From PBB1 sp965229345 (GTDB lineage: Bacteria > Pseudomonadota > Gammaproteobacteria > Burkholderiales > Burkholderiaceae_C): a DNA stretch of 64,000 bases. Shown here one piece after another: positions 1 through 7,518 of the stretch. The position numbers and the translations under genes were made by a program. The stretch spans positions 3,472,001 to 3,536,000 of the forward strand of contig OZ245872.1 in assembly GCA_965229345.1 (NCBI GenBank). Reading direction: 5' to 3'. The notes beneath the pieces were generated by a model that was not told where the DNA came from, did no database searches, and worked only from the letters and a program-made list of their open reading frames with translations. The stretch's first letter is position 1. Every line of letters starts with the position of its first letter.

Positions 1-909
1 GCGCTGCTGATCAGCGTGGTGGGCTTCGTTGAATCGGTGTCGGTCGGACAGACCTTAGCGGCCAAGCGCCGCCAGCGCATCGAGCCCAGCCAGGAACTGG
101 TCGCGCTGGGTGCGAGCAACATGGGCGCAGCGTTCACCGGAGGCTTTCCAGTCACTGGCGGCTTCGCTCGATCCGTTGTCAACTTCGATGCCGGTGCCCA
201 GACGCCGGCAGTCGGGGTATTCACGGCCCTGGGCATCCTGTTGGCCACGCTGCTACTGACGCCTGCGCTCTACTACCTGCCCCAGGCAACCCTCGCGGCC
301 ACGATCATCGTCGCCGTGCTGTCGTTGGTTGACTTCGGCATTCTCAGACGCACCTGGGTGTACTCCAAGCCCGACTTCTTGGCGGTGGCAGCGACATTGC
401 TGGCAACGCTGACGGTGGGCGTGGAGACGGGCTTGCTGGTCGGCGTGGGCGTGTCGCTCTCGCTGTACCTGTGGCGCACCAGCCGACCGCACATCGCAAT
501 CGTGGGGTGGGTGCCGGGCACCGAGCATTTCCGCAATGTGCTGCGCCACCAGGTGGTCGTCAGCCCGGCGCTGCTGAGCCTGCGCGTCGACGAGAGCCTG
601 TACTTCGCAAATGCACGCAGCCTCGAAGACCGGGTGAACGACGCTGCAGCGACACAGCCCGAGCTGCGTCACGTGGTGCTGCAATGCTCGGCCATCAACG
701 ACATCGACGCCAGCGCACTCGAAAGCCTGGAGTCCATCGGTCACCGACTGCGCGATGCGGGCATTGCGCTGCACCTGTCGGAGGTGAAGGGGCCGGTGAT
801 GGATCACCTCCAGCGCACGGACTTCCTGAACCGGCTCAATGGCCAGGTGTTCCTCACTCACTATCAGGCCGTGGCATCACTCACGCCAGACGTCATCGAC
901 CGTCGTTGA
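1..909 (+). CDS. SulP-family anion transporter, C-terminal part (5' end outside window)
   Basis: The reading frame is open from base 1, so the start lies upstream; about 302 residues remain of a family usually 550-600 long. The visible part holds the last transmembrane segments (hydrophobic stretches around residues 65-110 and 120-155) followed by a cytoplasmic STAS domain over roughly the last 120 residues, with the typical anti-sigma-antagonist-like stretch CSAINDIDASALESL. SulP proteins carry sulfate, bicarbonate or other anions across the inner membrane as symporters or exchangers. The substrate cannot be read from this fragment. The gene ends in a TGA at 907-909, and a hairpin without a U-tract lies 55 bases downstream. 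Confidence 0.88.
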   Translation, partial: ALLISVVGFVESVSVGQTLAAKRRQRIEPSQELVALGASNMGAAFTGGFPVTGGFARSVVNFDAGAQTPAVGVFTALGILLATLLLTPALYYLPQATLAATIIVAVLSLVDFGILRRTWVYSKPDFLAVAATLLATLTVGVETGLLVGVGVSLSLYLWRTSRPHIAIVGWVPGTEHFRNVLRHQVVVSPALLSLRVDESLYFANARSLEDRVNDAAATQPELRHVVLQCSAINDIDASALESLESIGHRLRDAGIALHLSEVKGPVMDHLQRTDFLNRLNGQVFLTHYQAVASLTPDVIDRR

Positions 910-964
910 GGTGCTCGGGATCTCGCCACCGCACTCAATTACCGCGATGTCGATCCGCAAATGA

Positions 965-995
965 AACGGGCCAGCACTTGTGGTGCCGGCCCGTT
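965..995. other. Strong inverted repeat (possible terminator relic)
   Basis: AACGGGCC and GGCCCGTT pair, extended by GCAC/GTGC, around a TTGTG loop, with one unpaired base on each side. No U-tract follows on either strand, so it is not a canonical intrinsic terminator. It sits directly to the left of a tRNA-3'-end-like stretch, the same layout as the terminator beside the intact tRNA-Asp at 41.8 kb. Confidence 0.45.
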
Positions 996-1068
996 GAAAT
1001 GGTTGGCGGTGGGCCGAGTCTCGAGCGAACCACTCTCACAAGCGAATTCCCGACATCAGAGAAATTTA

Positions 1069-1229
1069 CAGGGAATTTGAAACGTTTGGGGGCACCTGCC
1101 TGCACATCTACCGAGCGGAGAGTGAGTCACGGCGCGACTTGCAGGCCGATCCACTGATATTCCGCTGCAAATGGAATAGGGAATTAATTCAGGCCGAACA
1201 GGGAAATTGTTTGGGCTTTGCAGGGAAAT
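1069..1229 (+). repeat. CAGGGAA-type short repeats
   Basis: CAGGGAATT (1069-1077), TAGGGAATT (1177-1185), CAGGGAAAT (1199-1207) and CAGGGAAAT (1221-1229) recur; the last three are spaced by 22 bases. Similar AGGGAA-repeat relics are often seen next to decayed integrase or island ends in proteobacteria. No intact gene covers them. Confidence 0.5.
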
Positions 1230-1640
1230 CGTTGGCGCGCCTCGCATCAGCGTGAGCTGGCCGAATGCGCGGCCTGGGCGCTGTAATCGCTGGGCGAGTG
1301 ACCGCTGAGACCCTTGCTGCCGCTGAGCGCATGACGGTCGGCTCAGCACGAGGCACGCGCCCCCCCCGAAAGAACGCCTTGTCCCAGCTTCGGAGCGGGC
1401 GGTCCGACGTTTTCGGGAAAGTACCTTGCAACTACTGGCTCAGGCCCGGTCAGCGCATCACCGCAGCAGTTCCGATCCTGAAGGCTCTCCGCGCCGCATG
1501 TGGCGACTCATATGCAGAGACCGAGAACCTATGGGATGAAGGCACCCGCGCGGGTTCCGGCCGAGCCGGTCGGAAAGCGCACCGAATGCCGCCATTTTCC
1601 CCGTTACGATTTGTGCACCCGCATAAAAGAGGGAGTTTGC

Positions 1641-3515
1641 ATGTTCCGGATGGGTGTCTCCCTGGTAGTCCTCACTGCCGCGCTCACCATGAGTGGACTC
1701 GCACACTCGCAGACTCAAGATTCGCCTGACGTTGCCTGGCGCCTCGAGCAGCAAACGCAAGAACACATCATTGAGGCCGACGGGACAGAGCAAGCGACTT
1801 TCACGCTGGCCACCAAGATCCTGAGGGAATCGGCGCTTGAGGATTTGAAACGGGCGAACGTTTCTTACAGCAAGAGCGCACAGACGCTTGAGATCCTTGA
1901 GGCTTACACGCGCAAGCCCGACGGACGGCGATTGGATGTCCCCAAATCCAACTTCCAGGTTCATACCGAGGGTGGTCAGGATGGCAGCGGCCCCATCTTC
2001 TCCGACTACAACAGCACTTCAGTGGTGTTTCCAGAAGTGGCGGTCGGCGACACCGTGGTCATTTCGTACAAGCTAACCACCACGCAAGCTTGGTTTCCCG
2101 GAAAGATTTCGCTGATGGGTACGTATCCGCGAAACGTCCCCTACGGCGATGTGAAGGTGACGATCGATGCGCCCGTGTCGATGAATGCCCGCTTCAAGTC
2201 CCGCGGCATGGCCGAAACGGTCAGCGTCAAGGACGGTCGGCAGCACGTCGAGTGGAGCTATACGAACAAGCAGCCGATCAAGAGCGAGCGGACTGATTTC
2301 TCTGTTTACAGCGTCGATTCCGAGCCGGGATATCTCTATTCCAGTTTCACCTCCTACGCCGAGGTCGCCAAAAGCTACATCGATCGCGCCAGCACCAAGG
2401 CGGCGGTCACGCCCCGAATACAGAAGCTTGCAGATGAGTTGACCGTGGGCAAAACCGGTGCGCCGCAGCAGGCACGAGCCCTGTACGAGTGGGTAAACCA
2501 GAACATCACCTACGCGGGCAACTGCGTCGGGCTCGGAGCCATCGTCCCACGGGATCTTGACGTCGTGCTGGACAACAAGATGGGTGACTGCAAAGACCAC
2601 GCAACGCTGCTGCAAGCCTTGCTGGCAGCCAAGGCCATTCCAAGCGAACAGGCGCTGGTCAACGCGACCAACATTTATCAGTTGCCTGAGGTTCCCATCG
2701 CCTCCCTCGTTAATCACGTCATCAACTACCTGCCGTCGCTCAACACCTTCGTCGACTCGACCGATATGGGGATGCCGTTCGGGATGCTTGGCCTCTCAGT
2801 GCAGGACAAGCCAGTTCTCATGGCTGCCTCCGGCAACATGCCGACAAGGACGCCAGCGGACAAGCGAGGCACCAACCGACAAATCATGAAGACCAAGCTC
2901 GTCATTCATGAAGACGGCTCAGCAGATGGTCATGTTGTCGTCAGCGAGTTCGGAATGTTTGCAGTCGCGGCTAGGCGCAGCCTGAAAGACATGTCTGCCG
3001 ACGATGTGGAGAAAGCGGTCAAGAACTACTTCCGCGGCATGCAGCTGGAGGCAGAGGGGGTCTTCACACGGGGTGATGTGACGTCGATGAGCGACCACTA
3101 CGAATTCGAGGCGACGTTCAAGGTATTCAATCTCATTGCCTACCCGGGTTCCGGGGCGTTCTATGTCACCCCACTGTTCTTCAACATGGCGCCGGTCGCT
3201 CACTTTGCCCAGCAAGCTGCCATGCCGATGGGTGACTTCGACGGTGCGTGCTCGAGCGGCTTCACGCAGGAAGAGTTCGAGATCACGTTGCCGAAGAAGC
3301 TCAGCGTCCTCTCCTTGCCAAGTGCCACGGCTTTCAACTCGCCCGCCGTCTCGTATGAGAGCAGCTACCGCGTTCAAGGACGGGTCCTGAAGGTTCGGCG
3401 CACGCTAGACGACAAGAGCCCAGGCAATGTCTGCCCTGCTGCATTCCTCAAGGAGTACAAGGCCGCCCTGCTTCCGGTATGGAAAAACATCAGGCAACAG
3501 GTGCTGTACAAGTAA
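1641..3515 (+). CDS. Secreted DUF3857 / transglutaminase-like protein
   Basis: The ATG at 1641 is preceded by GGGAG five bases upstream and gives an N-terminal signal peptide ending near LAHSQ; the longer reading from 1500 adds a non-secretory leader and is less likely. About 624 residues. The first 260 or so form a DUF3857-like beta domain, followed by a transglutaminase/protease-like core with the motif GDCKDH. A plausible catalytic triad is Cys317 (in GDCKDH), His359 (in LVNHVINY) and Asp372 (in FVDSTDM). The C-terminal third resembles the DUF2569/DUF3858-type tail. Proteins like this act in the periplasm or at the surface; the substrate is unknown. It stands alone between spacers, with no operon partner. 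Confidence 0.85.
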   Translation: MFRMGVSLVVLTAALTMSGLAHSQTQDSPDVAWRLEQQTQEHIIEADGTEQATFTLATKILRESALEDLKRANVSYSKSAQTLEILEAYTRKPDGRRLDVPKSNFQVHTEGGQDGSGPIFSDYNSTSVVFPEVAVGDTVVISYKLTTTQAWFPGKISLMGTYPRNVPYGDVKVTIDAPVSMNARFKSRGMAETVSVKDGRQHVEWSYTNKQPIKSERTDFSVYSVDSEPGYLYSSFTSYAEVAKSYIDRASTKAAVTPRIQKLADELTVGKTGAPQQARALYEWVNQNITYAGNCVGLGAIVPRDLDVVLDNKMGDCKDHATLLQALLAAKAIPSEQALVNATNIYQLPEVPIASLVNHVINYLPSLNTFVDSTDMGMPFGMLGLSVQDKPVLMAASGNMPTRTPADKRGTNRQIMKTKLVIHEDGSADGHVVVSEFGMFAVAARRSLKDMSADDVEKAVKNYFRGMQLEAEGVFTRGDVTSMSDHYEFEATFKVFNLIAYPGSGAFYVTPLFFNMAPVAHFAQQAAMPMGDFDGACSSGFTQEEFEITLPKKLSVLSLPSATAFNSPAVSYESSYRVQGRVLKVRRTLDDKSPGNVCPAAFLKEYKAALLPVWKNIRQQVLYK

Positions 3516-3695
3516 GCGGTTGCGCGCTGCGGTAGGCGAAGAATGATCAGTCAGCATCGCCACAGACTTGACCAATTAAGGTGTGGCAGGGCAGTTCGCT
3601 AAGCGGACGCTAGAACGGAGAGCCTGCTGGATCAGTTGTCATCCTGCGGCGGCCACGCTCGTGACACGGCTGACTTAATCGGCCCGTCGCCAGAA

Positions 3696-4184
3696 CTACT
3701 TGGACCTGAAAAGCAGTGCGTCATACGCGGCAGCGGAAAAGCCCGATACGCGCTGCCCGTTGACTACCAGCAGCGGTACGCCCGATCGGCCGCCCGCCTG
3801 GGCGTATGCAGCGAGGCCTTGCTTGCTATCAATATCGATCTCGCGATACGCCACCTGCTTGCTGGCCAGGTAGCTTTTTGCCTGTTTGCAGTAACCGCAC
3901 CACGTCGCGGAGAAGAGCAAGACCTCGGCCACAGGCGCAGCAGCAGCCCGCTGATCCGCAGACTTCTGAAGTTGCGCCACATAGGCCAGTGTTTCCGCGG
4001 ACAGCGGACTGGCCGGTAGGTTCTGGAATCTCAAAGTTCTTGCGTCGCGAGCTCCAGGGTCTGGGCGATCGCTGTAGACGACTTTTCCGTCTGGGCCCAC
4101 CGATTTGTACAAAGTGGTGGTGGTCTGCGCACCCGCCGTGGTCGTCAGCAACAGGGCACACAGGGCGGTACTGAGTCGGACCAT
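3696..4184 (-). CDS. DUF4124-glutaredoxin fusion, exported
   Basis: 162 residues. A signal peptide ends near residue 19 (LLTTTAGAQ), followed by a DUF4124-like segment (YKSVGPDGKVVYSDRP, residues 26-41) and a thioredoxin-fold glutaredoxin domain from about residue 86. The redox motif is CGYC at Cys96-Cys99, and a cis-proline region (GVPLLVVNG) is present. The export signal points to periplasmic thiol-disulfide or low-molecular-weight-thiol chemistry rather than the usual cytosolic glutaredoxin role. It reads in the same direction as the rhodanese gene 108 bases upstream, which also handles sulfur chemistry, so they may share a transcript. Confidence 0.82.
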   Translation of the reverse strand: MVRLSTALCALLLTTTAGAQTTTTLYKSVGPDGKVVYSDRPDPGARDARTLRFQNLPASPLSAETLAYVAQLQKSADQRAAAAPVAEVLLFSATWCGYCKQAKSYLASKQVAYREIDIDSKQGLAAYAQAGGRSGVPLLVVNGQRVSGFSAAAYDALLFRSK

Positions 4185-4292
4185 CTGTTAGCTAACGCAG
4201 GTGCTGGGCTGCTGCACGAAGTCGCAGCTCAGTACCTGCGCAGGCAATCTGTCGTTTGAGAGCGGTGTGAGGACGCACCTGGCGAGCCGCGC

Positions 4293-4787
4293 TCAGGCTG
4301 AGCCTGTTTTTACGGGCAGGCCAGCAGCGCCCCAACCCTCGATGCCAGGCTTCAAATTCACCGCTTGAGCAAAACCCGCCTTGTTCAGGATTGCAGTTCC
4401 CTCCGGACCGTGGGTCAGGCCATCGCCGCAATACACAAGAACCGCCTTGTCTTTGGCATACGCAATTGTCGCGGGCACTGCTACCCTGAGCATGGCGAGA
4501 GGAATGAGCAGCGCTCCGGGGATGTGGCGATACTCAAACTGCTCCTTCTCTCGAACATCGACGATCAACGCGCCCGCCGAGATGAGCGCCTTTGCTTGCG
4601 CGATGTCAACTTCTGTGACGTTGAAGGACGGTCGCTTGAAGTCGCTCAGCAGGTACAGCATCGCTCCGACGAAAGGCAAGGTCAGGAGCAGTCGACGAAC
4701 TTCTGGCTTTGGCCCGGACATGATGTTCACAATCGTCCCTTTCGCTGTCTGGAATGGAAGCCTGTCTCGGCGCGTCGTGTGTTGCAT
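4293..4787 (-). CDS. Membrane-anchored rhodanese-like sulfurtransferase
   Basis: 164 residues with one hydrophobic segment (residues 32-47) followed by a single rhodanese domain. The active-site loop starts at Cys120 (YCGDGLTHG), within the usual beta-strand/loop context, and IVDVREKEQFEYRHIPGA is the typical CDC25/rhodanese N-terminal motif. It would move sulfane sulfur or act as a thiol-handling protein on the membrane. Start choice is uncertain: the ATG at 4787 lies six bases after the stop of the small upstream frame, suggesting coupling, while an internal ATG at 4721 would give a shorter leader; neither has a clear ribosome site. Confidence 0.8.
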   Translation of the reverse strand: MQHTTRRDRLPFQTAKGTIVNIMSGPKPEVRRLLLTLPFVGAMLYLLSDFKRPSFNVTEVDIAQAKALISAGALIVDVREKEQFEYRHIPGALLIPLAMLRVAVPATIAYAKDKAVLVYCGDGLTHGPEGTAILNKAGFAQAVNLKPGIEGWGAAGLPVKTGSA

Positions 4788-4793
4788 TAGGGG

Positions 4794-4993
4794 TTAGGCC
4801 GCATTCTCGATTGATTGCAGCGCCAGCGCCCAAGTGCAGTACCGCTTGACGTGTGGATGCAAGCTATTGCTGCCGCGCTGAAATGCTTCTATGGCGGCCT
4901 TGGGCGCGAGCTTGATTGCCAGGCGCAGTTGATCTTTGAACTGCTCGGCTTGGGCGCAGAGGGTCTCTGGACGATGAGGTCGTGTGTGTTCAT
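4794..4993 (-). pseudogene. Small gene with an apparent frameshift
   Basis: An ATG at 4993 has a strong ribosome site (GAGGAAG, 4999-5005, five bases upstream) and starts MNTHDLIVQRP, but that frame stops early. A one-base shift near 4960 joins it to an open frame that continues ETLCAQAEQFKDQL and ends at 4794 with a plausible hydrophilic/helical tail (HVKRYCTWALALQSIEN). The joined product would be about 66 residues. I do not recognise the family. It could be a disrupted gene, a sequencing error or a recoded gene. It sits 14 bases after the extradiol dioxygenase stop and directly before the rhodanese gene. Confidence 0.4.
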
Positions 4994-5007
4994 GGGGTCT
5001 TCCTCGA

Positions 5008-5790
5008 TCAGGCCGCGCCGAACAAGAAGCTGTCCATCGACAGCACGCCGTGGGTGATGCCACCTTCGATTACCTTGGCCGGCAAGGCTGAAGCAACTGC
5101 CCCTGCCGCCACAAGCAGCGGCCAGAAATGCTCAGGGGTCGGGTGCGCATGACGTGCATGTGGCGCCAACGCCAGCGTCTGGCGCAGCAGGGCGCTGTCC
5201 CCCTCAACGACGGCATTGCGCACCCAGGCGGCAAATTCCGCGGCATAGGATTCGTCGCTTCCAGCACCTGTGCGGAACTCGGCGAGATTGTGCGTCAGGC
5301 TCCCGGAACCCACGATCAGCACGCCCTCGTCGGCCAGCGGTGCCAGTGCCGCGCCGAACGCCCAGGCGCTGTCACCGTCCAGACGCGACGGCAGCGAGAC
5401 CTGGAAGGCTGGTACGTCAGCTTCGGGGTAGAGGTGCCGCAGCGGTACCCAAGCCCCATGGTCCAAGCCGCGGCGCTCGTCCGACTGCGGGGACCAATTG
5501 GCGTCGGCCAGCAATTCCAGCGCACGCTGCGCCAGTGCCGGGTGGCCGTCGACCGGATAGTCGATCTCGTAGAGCGCCAGGTCGAAACCACCGAAGTCGT
5601 GGATCGTCTGCGGCCGGGTGGCCAGGCCAACACGTGGGCTGGGCGTCATCCAGTGCGGTGACACCACCAGCACGGCGCGGGGTCGTGGCAGAGCCTGGCC
5701 CAGCGCGGTCAGCTTCGGCCCGGCAAGGCCGGGCTCGATTGCGAAGGTCGGCGCGCCGTGCGAGACGAACAGGCTGGGCAGGCGAGGCAT
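5008..5790 (-). CDS. LigB/DODA-type (class III) extradiol dioxygenase
   Basis: 260 residues, full length for the DODA/YgiD group. Metal-binding histidines are visible at His11 (FVSHGAP) and His46 (SPHW), with a further conserved His in GSLTHN and an end motif GGITHGVLSMDSF. Members open catecholic rings using a divalent metal (4,5-DOPA extradiol dioxygenase is the named activity). The substrate here is not determined. It lies 40 bases downstream of the DoxX gene in the same direction, and a LysR regulator is divergent to the pair; a plausible small detoxification operon. It is unrelated in fold to the class I catechol dioxygenase at 21.2 kb. Confidence 0.88.
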   Translation of the reverse strand: MPRLPSLFVSHGAPTFAIEPGLAGPKLTALGQALPRPRAVLVVSPHWMTPSPRVGLATRPQTIHDFGGFDLALYEIDYPVDGHPALAQRALELLADANWSPQSDERRGLDHGAWVPLRHLYPEADVPAFQVSLPSRLDGDSAWAFGAALAPLADEGVLIVGSGSLTHNLAEFRTGAGSDESYAAEFAAWVRNAVVEGDSALLRQTLALAPHARHAHPTPEHFWPLLVAAGAVASALPAKVIEGGITHGVLSMDSFLFGAA

Positions 5791-5830
5791 GATGTGGGTG
5801 TCCTGTCTGGTTGGGGGATCGCTCGGTTAG

Positions 5831-6295
5831 TCAGCGAGCCGTGGTGCGTGCAGCGAGCGCAGCGTCGACCGACAGCCGGCCAGCGCCGCTGATCAGCAGC
5901 GATACCGAGACCGACAGCAATGCCAAGGCGTATTCGTAGCCGTTGTTGGCCATGAACAGACCGTGGCTGATGTGTACTGACAGGATGGCGACGGCCATCG
6001 CGAATACCAGGACAGCAGCGGCCGGGCGCACCAGGAGGCCGAACAGCAGCGCCAGACCCCCGAAGAACTCGGCACTGCCCGCCAGCAAGGCCATCAGGTA
6101 ACCCGGCGCGAGGCCCAGCGACGCCATGAACTGGCCCGTACCTTCCAGGCCATAGCCGCCGAAGGCACCGAACAGCTTCTGCGCCCCGTGCGCGACGAAG
6201 ATGACGCCGATCGGCAGGCGCAGGGCCAGCGGAGCCCAGCCGGCGTCGCTGGCCAGCAGGCGTTGGATAGCGCGGGGAGTGGTGGCGTTGCTCAT
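5831..6295 (-). CDS. DoxX-family membrane protein
   Basis: 154 residues with four predicted transmembrane helices and the conserved N-terminal signature LRLPIGVIFVAHGAQKLFG (the helix-1 HGxQKLFG motif of DoxX proteins). DoxX family members are small inner-membrane proteins often linked to redox stress or quinone-related dioxygenases. It is the first gene of a two-gene minus-strand unit with the extradiol dioxygenase and is divergent from the LysR gene at 6403, which probably controls it. Confidence 0.87.
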   Translation of the reverse strand: MSNATTPRAIQRLLASDAGWAPLALRLPIGVIFVAHGAQKLFGAFGGYGLEGTGQFMASLGLAPGYLMALLAGSAEFFGGLALLFGLLVRPAAAVLVFAMAVAILSVHISHGLFMANNGYEYALALLSVSVSLLISGAGRLSVDAALAARTTAR

Positions 6296-6366
6296 GGTGT
6301 GCTCCGGTCGTTGGGTAGTAAGTCGATGGCCAGACTTTATGAGTTGCGACCCAGGAGATAAACATG

Positions 6367-6382
6367 GTTGAATGAGATCAAC
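6367..6382. promoter_or_regulatory. Inverted repeat, candidate LysR operator
   Basis: GTTGA and TCAAC form a perfect inverted repeat separated by six bases, located in the divergent region between the DoxX gene and the LysR gene start at 6403. Divergent LysR promoters usually carry such an operator; binding is inferred. Confidence 0.45.
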
Positions 6383-6402
6383 TATCCCGATAAGTGAGAC
6401 AA

Positions 6403-7302
6403 ATGGACCGGTTCGAGGAGATGCGTGTGTTCGCCGCCGTGGTTGATGCCGGCAGCTTCGTCAGGGCATCGGACGCGCTAGACATGTCGAAGGCGGCGGT
6501 CTCCCGCTACGTCGCGGAGCTGGAGTCACGGCTGGGCGTCCGGCTGCTGCATCGCACCACACGCAAGCTCTCGCTGACCCCAGAAGGCGAGGTCTTTCAC
6601 GGACGCTGCCGCGAACTGCTAGGCGGCGTTGACGAGGCCGAAGCAGAGATCACCTCGCGCAGCGGCGAGGCCAGTGGCCTGTTGCGCATCAACGTGCCCT
6701 TCTCCTTCGGCTTGCTGCACCTCGCACCGCTGTGGCCGGAGTTCATGGCCCAGCACCAGAAGGTGCTGCTTGACGTGACGCTGGCCGACCGCGTGGTTGA
6801 TCTGGTCGAAGAGGGTTTCGACATGGCCGTTCGCATCGCCTGCTTGCCCAACTCGTCCCTCATCAGTCGGCAACTCACCTCGACACGGTTGGTGCTGTGC
6901 GCGTCGCCCGCTTACCTGCAAGCGCGCGGGCAGCCGGAGCAACCCGCTGACCTCGCAAATCACGATGTGCTGGCTTACAGCCTGTTCTCGATGGGCGACC
7001 AGTGGGAGTTCACCGGGCGCGAGGGCGTGGCATCGGTGAAGGTGACGCCGCGCCTGCGAACCAACAGCGGCGACACCTGTCGCGTGGCCGCACTACGCCA
7101 CCAGGGCATCGTCCTGCAACCCACTTTCCTGGTGGGACCAGACCTGCTGGCCGGTACGCTGGTTGAGGTGATGCCGGCTTGGCGCTCCGTCGAACTGGGC
7201 GTTTACGCGGTCTACCCTTCACGCAAGTTCGTCTCGCCCAAGGTCCGCCTGATGATCGAGTTTCTGGTCAACGCCTTCGCGATGCACGCATGGCCAGCGT
7301 GA
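6403..7302 (+). CDS. LysR-family transcriptional regulator
   Basis: 299 residues from the ATG at 6403; an upstream GTG at 6394 would add three residues. A winged helix-turn-helix covers the first 60 residues (MDRFEEMRVFAAVVDAGSF, then ALDMSKAAVSRYVAELESRLG), followed by a type 2 periplasmic-binding-like effector domain. The sequence type is that of the CrgA/DsdC-like group that usually controls an adjacent divergent operon. The likely target is the DoxX-dioxygenase pair. The effector is unknown. Confidence 0.9.
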   Translation: MDRFEEMRVFAAVVDAGSFVRASDALDMSKAAVSRYVAELESRLGVRLLHRTTRKLSLTPEGEVFHGRCRELLGGVDEAEAEITSRSGEASGLLRINVPFSFGLLHLAPLWPEFMAQHQKVLLDVTLADRVVDLVEEGFDMAVRIACLPNSSLISRQLTSTRLVLCASPAYLQARGQPEQPADLANHDVLAYSLFSMGDQWEFTGREGVASVKVTPRLRTNSGDTCRVAALRHQGIVLQPTFLVGPDLLAGTLVEVMPAWRSVELGVYAVYPSRKFVSPKVRLMIEFLVNAFAMHAWPA

Positions 7303-7409
7303 TGGATCACGCGGTGAGATAAAGGTGGGAACAGTCTCACCTCAAAGTCGAACTGTGCGCTCCGCGTTTGTAAATCTCACGTCAGAAGCGGCGGGTGCGG
7401 ACATTCCTG

Positions 7410-7435
7410 CGTCCCGTCCCTGAGGGAACGGGACG
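7410..7435. other. Hairpin in the 216-base intergenic space
   Basis: CGTCCCGT and ACGGGACG pair, with CCC/GGG continuing to a TGA loop and one bulged A. It lies between the convergent LysR and DUF1329 genes, where a terminator would be expected, but there is no U-tract on either strand. Its role is uncertain. Confidence 0.4.
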
Positions 7436-7518
7436 GGAGTTGGGTGGGGCCACCGGTATCAGTGATGAACCGGCATCTCGGCCCGATTTAATATCCTCCA
7501 ACCCAAGTCTCAATCGAC

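Larger units (their letters stand above)
910..1640. other. 731-base gene-poor spacer with relic sequence
   Basis: No reading frame here has a recognisable protein or a convincing ribosome site. It contains a strong hairpin (965-995), a stretch resembling the 3' end of a minus-strand tRNA (997-1031), a set of CAGGGAA-type repeats (1069-1229) and a run of eight C at 1360-1367. This mix is what decayed integration sites often look like. No promoter for the downstream gene could be picked out with confidence. Confidence 0.6.

Noticed and set aside
965..995. Intrinsic terminator after SulP
   Set aside because: Strong stem but no U-tract; function uncertain.
5008..5790. Treating the DODA-like enzyme as the ring-cleavage enzyme of the phenol pathway
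   Set aside because: A class I catechol 2,3-dioxygenase lies inside the pathway operon; the DODA-like gene is 16 kb away with its own regulator.
7410..7435. Intrinsic terminator between LysR and DUF1329
   Set aside because: Good stem but no U-tract on either strand; listed only as a hairpin.
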